A DNA stretch of 64,000 nt from contig NZ_JBIFNP010000001.1 in the NCBI RefSeq assembly GCF_043945595.1, positions 5,952,001-6,016,000 of the forward strand. The letters run 5' to 3'. The number at the start of each line of letters is the position of its first letter. The stretch's first letter is position 1. Shown here piece by piece: positions 63,038-64,000 of this stretch. Under the pieces are notes generated by a model. That model ran no database searches and had not been told where the DNA came from. It saw only the letters and a program-made list of their open reading frames with translations. Source of the DNA: Paenibacillus_S sp043945595 (lineage in GTDB: Bacteria > Bacillota > Bacilli > Paenibacillales > NBRC-103111). A program made the position numbers and the translations under genes.

Positions 63038-64000
63038 TCACACGTGCAGCATTAAGATAATAATCGAAGTCAGACTGAAGCAGACATTAACGAGGCAGAG
63101 GAACATGACGACCTGCTTCGGATTAAGGCCGCTCGCCAGCAGACGGTAATGCGCCTGTGTGGCATCGGCTTGATAAATCGGTTTGCCGTTCAGCAGACGC
63201 TTGAACACGACGAACAAGTTATCGAAGATCGGTACGCCCAGGGCCAGGATCGGGATGAACAAGGAGAGCACCGTAGCCTGCTTAAAGGCGCCGTTCAATG
63301 CGATAACCGCAAGCATAAACCCGATAAAGGACGCTCCCGCATCCCCCATAAACACTTTGGCCGGCGGCTTGTTGTAGCGCAGGTAGCCTACGCCGACCCC
63401 GACAAGCGCAATAGCCATCATCGCCGAATCCGTCTGTCCTTTGGCCAGCGCCACCACAAACAACGTCACGGCCGATATGGTGGACAGCCCGCCTGCCAGT
63501 CCGTCCATCCCGTCGGAGAAGTTAATGACCGTCGTTACCCCAAAGATCCACATCACGGTCAGAATAAATTGAAGCCAGGTCGGAAGCAAAAATTCCTGCC
63601 CGCTGAACGGGTTCGTAAAGCCGTGAAACACAATGCCCGACTGATATACAATGACAGCCGCCAGCACTTGAATAATCAGCTTCGGCAAAGCCGGCAGCTC
63701 TTTCCCGTGGGTTTTGTACCAGTCATCTACCATGCCGATGCCCAGAATAAGCAGCCCGCCCGCCAGTATCGCCGCGGATTGGCCCAGATTATCGCGGATA
63801 AAAACAAAATACGTGACCACAAATCCGGCAAAAATAGCGATCCCCGCGGTCAAAGGTATCGGTTCGCGGTGAATTTTACGCTCCACATCCGGCCGGGGCT
63901 TGTCCACAAAATCGATGCGGTAAGCCAGCTTTCGAAGCGGCGGGATCAGCAGAAATACGATCAGAAACGACAAGAGTCCTGCAAAAAAGTACGAAATACC
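63038..64000 (-). CDS. tagO: Undecaprenyl-phosphate GlcNAc-1-phosphate transferase, 5' end outside window
   Basis: At least 320 residues; the frame stays open to base 64000 (GISYFFAGLLSFLIVFLLIP), so the start lies beyond. MraY/WecA polyprenyl-phosphate sugar transferase: FVDKPRPDVERKIHREPIPL, catalytic region LILGIGMVDDWYKTHGKELP, INFSDGMDGLAGGLSTISAV (N-x-x-N/DG-x-D-G-L motif) and FMGDAGASFIGFMLAVIAL. Many transmembrane helices. It starts wall teichoic acid or other wall-polymer synthesis by making undecaprenyl-PP-GlcNAc. Such polymers are the ligands SLH proteins bind. Confidence 0.9.
   Translation of the reverse strand, partial: GISYFFAGLLSFLIVFLLIPPLRKLAYRIDFVDKPRPDVERKIHREPIPLTAGIAIFAGFVVTYFVFIRDNLGQSAAILAGGLLILGIGMVDDWYKTHGKELPALPKLIIQVLAAVIVYQSGIVFHGFTNPFSGQEFLLPTWLQFILTVMWIFGVTTVINFSDGMDGLAGGLSTISAVTLFVVALAKGQTDSAMMAIALVGVGVGYLRYNKPPAKVFMGDAGASFIGFMLAVIALNGAFKQATVLSLFIPILALGVPIFDNLFVVFKRLLNGKPIYQADATQAHYRLLASGLNPKQVVMFLCLVNVCFSLTSIIILMLHV

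Overview
The window looks like a chromosomal segment of a Paenibacillus or close relative. The evidence is a Gram-positive, spore-former-type gene set (YerC/TrpR-like regulator, YqfQ-like protein, DgkB, class B PBPs, TagO-like transferase), a giant secreted protein ending in three S-layer homology (SLH) domains, a stalk-domain protein of the copper-amine-oxidase N-terminal type, and many AraC regulators beside carbohydrate genes. No rRNA or tRNA gene was recognised. Most of the window is moderately GC-rich; 0-6 kb and 19.4-22.5 kb are clearly more AT-rich.

Layout. 0-1.4 kb holds gene debris. 1.4-6.5 kb holds a minus-strand operon (SHOCT protein, DJ-1/PfpI protein, DUF2306 membrane protein, exported DJ-1/PfpI protein), divergent from an OmpR/histidine-kinase pair that probably controls it. 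6.5-9.96 kb is a nest of insertion sequences: a head-to-head IS3 chimera and an IS256-family element inside a non-coding element with IS21-like multiple end repeats. 10-17.9 kb holds housekeeping and regulatory genes: rlmD with a long repetitive N-terminal tail, dgkB, a CbiX-type chelatase, yerC, yqfQ, and thuA facing an araC gene. 18.2-22.5 kb is an array of small single-gene cassettes, all on the minus strand, separated by related sites with conserved ends and private central palindromes. It resembles an integron cassette array but carries no recognisable integrase here. 22.5-29 kb has an IS1595-like transposase, a GNAT protein, a WYL regulator facing a VOC protein, an NrnB-like DHH phosphoesterase, and a MecA-type PBP. 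29-36.4 kb has GH88 and GH2 enzymes under a divergent AraC regulator, acetyltransferases and another AraC. 37-41 kb has a PhyH dioxygenase operon, DoxX, AraC and an arylamine N-acetyltransferase. 41.3-56.2 kb is a minus-strand cell-surface locus of four secreted proteins, two of them near 1,900-2,050 residues. 56.4-64 kb has small proteins, a second class B PBP, a NUDIX/histidine-phosphatase pair, a GMC oxidoreductase and tagO (cut by the window end).

Twelve otherwise well-preserved genes or gene segments are broken by single-base indels. In the cases where the composite length was computed, correcting the indels gives an integral number of codons, so sequencing or assembly error is a serious possibility. 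Such genes are listed as whole composite CDSs with the break marked.

Most interesting signals: the integron-like cassette array (18.2-22.5 kb); two copies of a double-stem element whose helices covary while the internal loop is conserved (18.0 and 30.6 kb); a roughly 190-nt structured, possibly raiA-like RNA between divergent promoters at 53.4 kb; and two intergenic short-period arrays (10-bp period at 36.8 kb, 8-bp period at 14.5 kb).
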